The notes below the pieces were generated by a model that was not told the DNA's origin, did no database searches, and was given only the letters and a program-made list of their open reading frames with translations. The position numbers and the translations under genes are program-made. This document shows, one piece after another, positions 5,896-5,995 of a stretch of 5,995 bases of DNA (position 1 is the stretch's first letter; each line of letters starts with the position of its first letter). Origin of the DNA: Roseiflexaceae bacterium (GTDB lineage: Bacteria > Chloroflexota > Chloroflexia > Chloroflexales > Roseiflexaceae); NCBI GenBank assembly GCA_014381165.1, contig JACMIM010000171.1, positions 1 to 5,995 of the forward strand. Direction: 5' to 3'.

Positions 5896-5936
5896 TTGTT
5901 TCGTTGTTTGGTGCCTTGCACCAAACAACGAAACAA
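5896..5936 (+). terminator. Perfect 19-bp-stem hairpin, probable terminator
   Basis: Bases 5896-5914 (TTGTTTCGTTGTTTGGTGC) pair without mismatch with 5918-5936, leaving a CTT loop. The plus-strand sequence after the stem, TTATTTGTTATTT (5937-5949), is U-rich, whereas the minus-strand side runs into an A-run, so termination of plus-strand transcripts fits best. It lies about 150 bp after the glycosyltransferase stop. The unusually long perfect stem with a 3-nt loop could also be a mobile-element end or a structured RNA. Confidence 0.5.
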
Positions 5937-5969
5937 TTATTTGTTATTTCCTTGCCCGCCGCAGGCGAA

Positions 5970-5995
5970 ATGAAAGCGCTTGGGCAACACTGTGC
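5970..5995 (+). CDS. Possible start of an S-adenosylmethionine decarboxylase gene (partial)
   Basis: An ATG at 5970 opens a frame reading MKALGQHC before the window ends. Proenzymes of the short bacterial AdoMet decarboxylase family (speD/speH, polyamine synthesis) commonly begin M-K-x-L-G-R-H, so the match is suggestive. Eight residues cannot establish it. A weak ribosome binding site, AGGCGA, begins at 5963 (the AGG core is 4 nt from the ATG) and sits inside a small inverted repeat. The long hairpin upstream would separate this gene from the glycosyltransferase transcript. Confidence 0.33.

Larger units (their letters stand above)
5747..5969. other. Repeat-rich, AT-richer intergenic region
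   Basis: After the glycosyltransferase stop the sequence changes from GC-rich coding to a gap with many inverted repeats: GCGC-AAA-GCGC (5787-5797), a GGGGC-TTCA-GCCCC hairpin (5811-5824), a 7-T run (5841-5847), AATCC-AATA-GGATT (5851-5864), and a long perfect hairpin (5896-5936). No reading frame here looks coding. Confidence 0.6.

Overview
The window looks like a stretch of ordinary bacterial chromosome from a moderately GC-rich organism. My best guess is a member of the Chloroflexota (Chloroflexia-like). The guess rests on three things: secreted proteins with Pro/Thr/Ala-rich linkers, a secreted protein ending in a Y-[LV]-P-[LV]-[IV]-x-R type tail that I associate with exported proteins of that phylum, and intergenic gaps rich in GC palindromes. 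No rRNA, tRNA, CRISPR array, transposase or phage gene is visible, and no database search was possible.

Layout. Positions 1-71 may hold the last codons of an upstream gene. A promoter-like element (115-143) and an inverted repeat (185-210) precede two co-directional genes for exported proteins. The first (353-1111) has a signal peptide or anchor, a Pro-rich linker and a concanavalin-A-like (DUF1080/LamG-like) domain. The second (1171-3468) has a signal peptide, a seven-motif beta-propeller related to BNR/sialidase repeats, and C-terminal Ig-like beta domains. The two are 59 bp apart and probably co-transcribed. A strong bidirectional terminator and a second GC palindrome (3480-3554) separate them from a convergent gene on the minus strand (3563-4162), an NADPH-dependent FMN reductase of the flavodoxin-like fold.

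The gap at 4163-4540 carries a GC palindrome of dispersed-repeat type and a promoter candidate for a GT-B family 4-like glycosyltransferase (4541-5746). Downstream, 5747-5969 is an AT-richer gap full of inverted repeats, including a 10-bp inverted repeat framing 103 bp and a perfect 19-bp-stem hairpin that probably ends the glycosyltransferase transcript. The last 26 bases may be the first codons of another gene, possibly S-adenosylmethionine decarboxylase (speD/speH).

The two exported proteins are the only likely functional unit: both are extracytoplasmic, both carry folds used to bind or process glycans, and they sit in one apparent transcription unit. The FMN reductase and the glycosyltransferase look independent. 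I see no clearly new multi-gene system. The most interesting points are the C-terminal tail, the abrupt change in third-position GC inside the propeller gene at its domain boundary, and the concentration of palindromic elements in the gaps.
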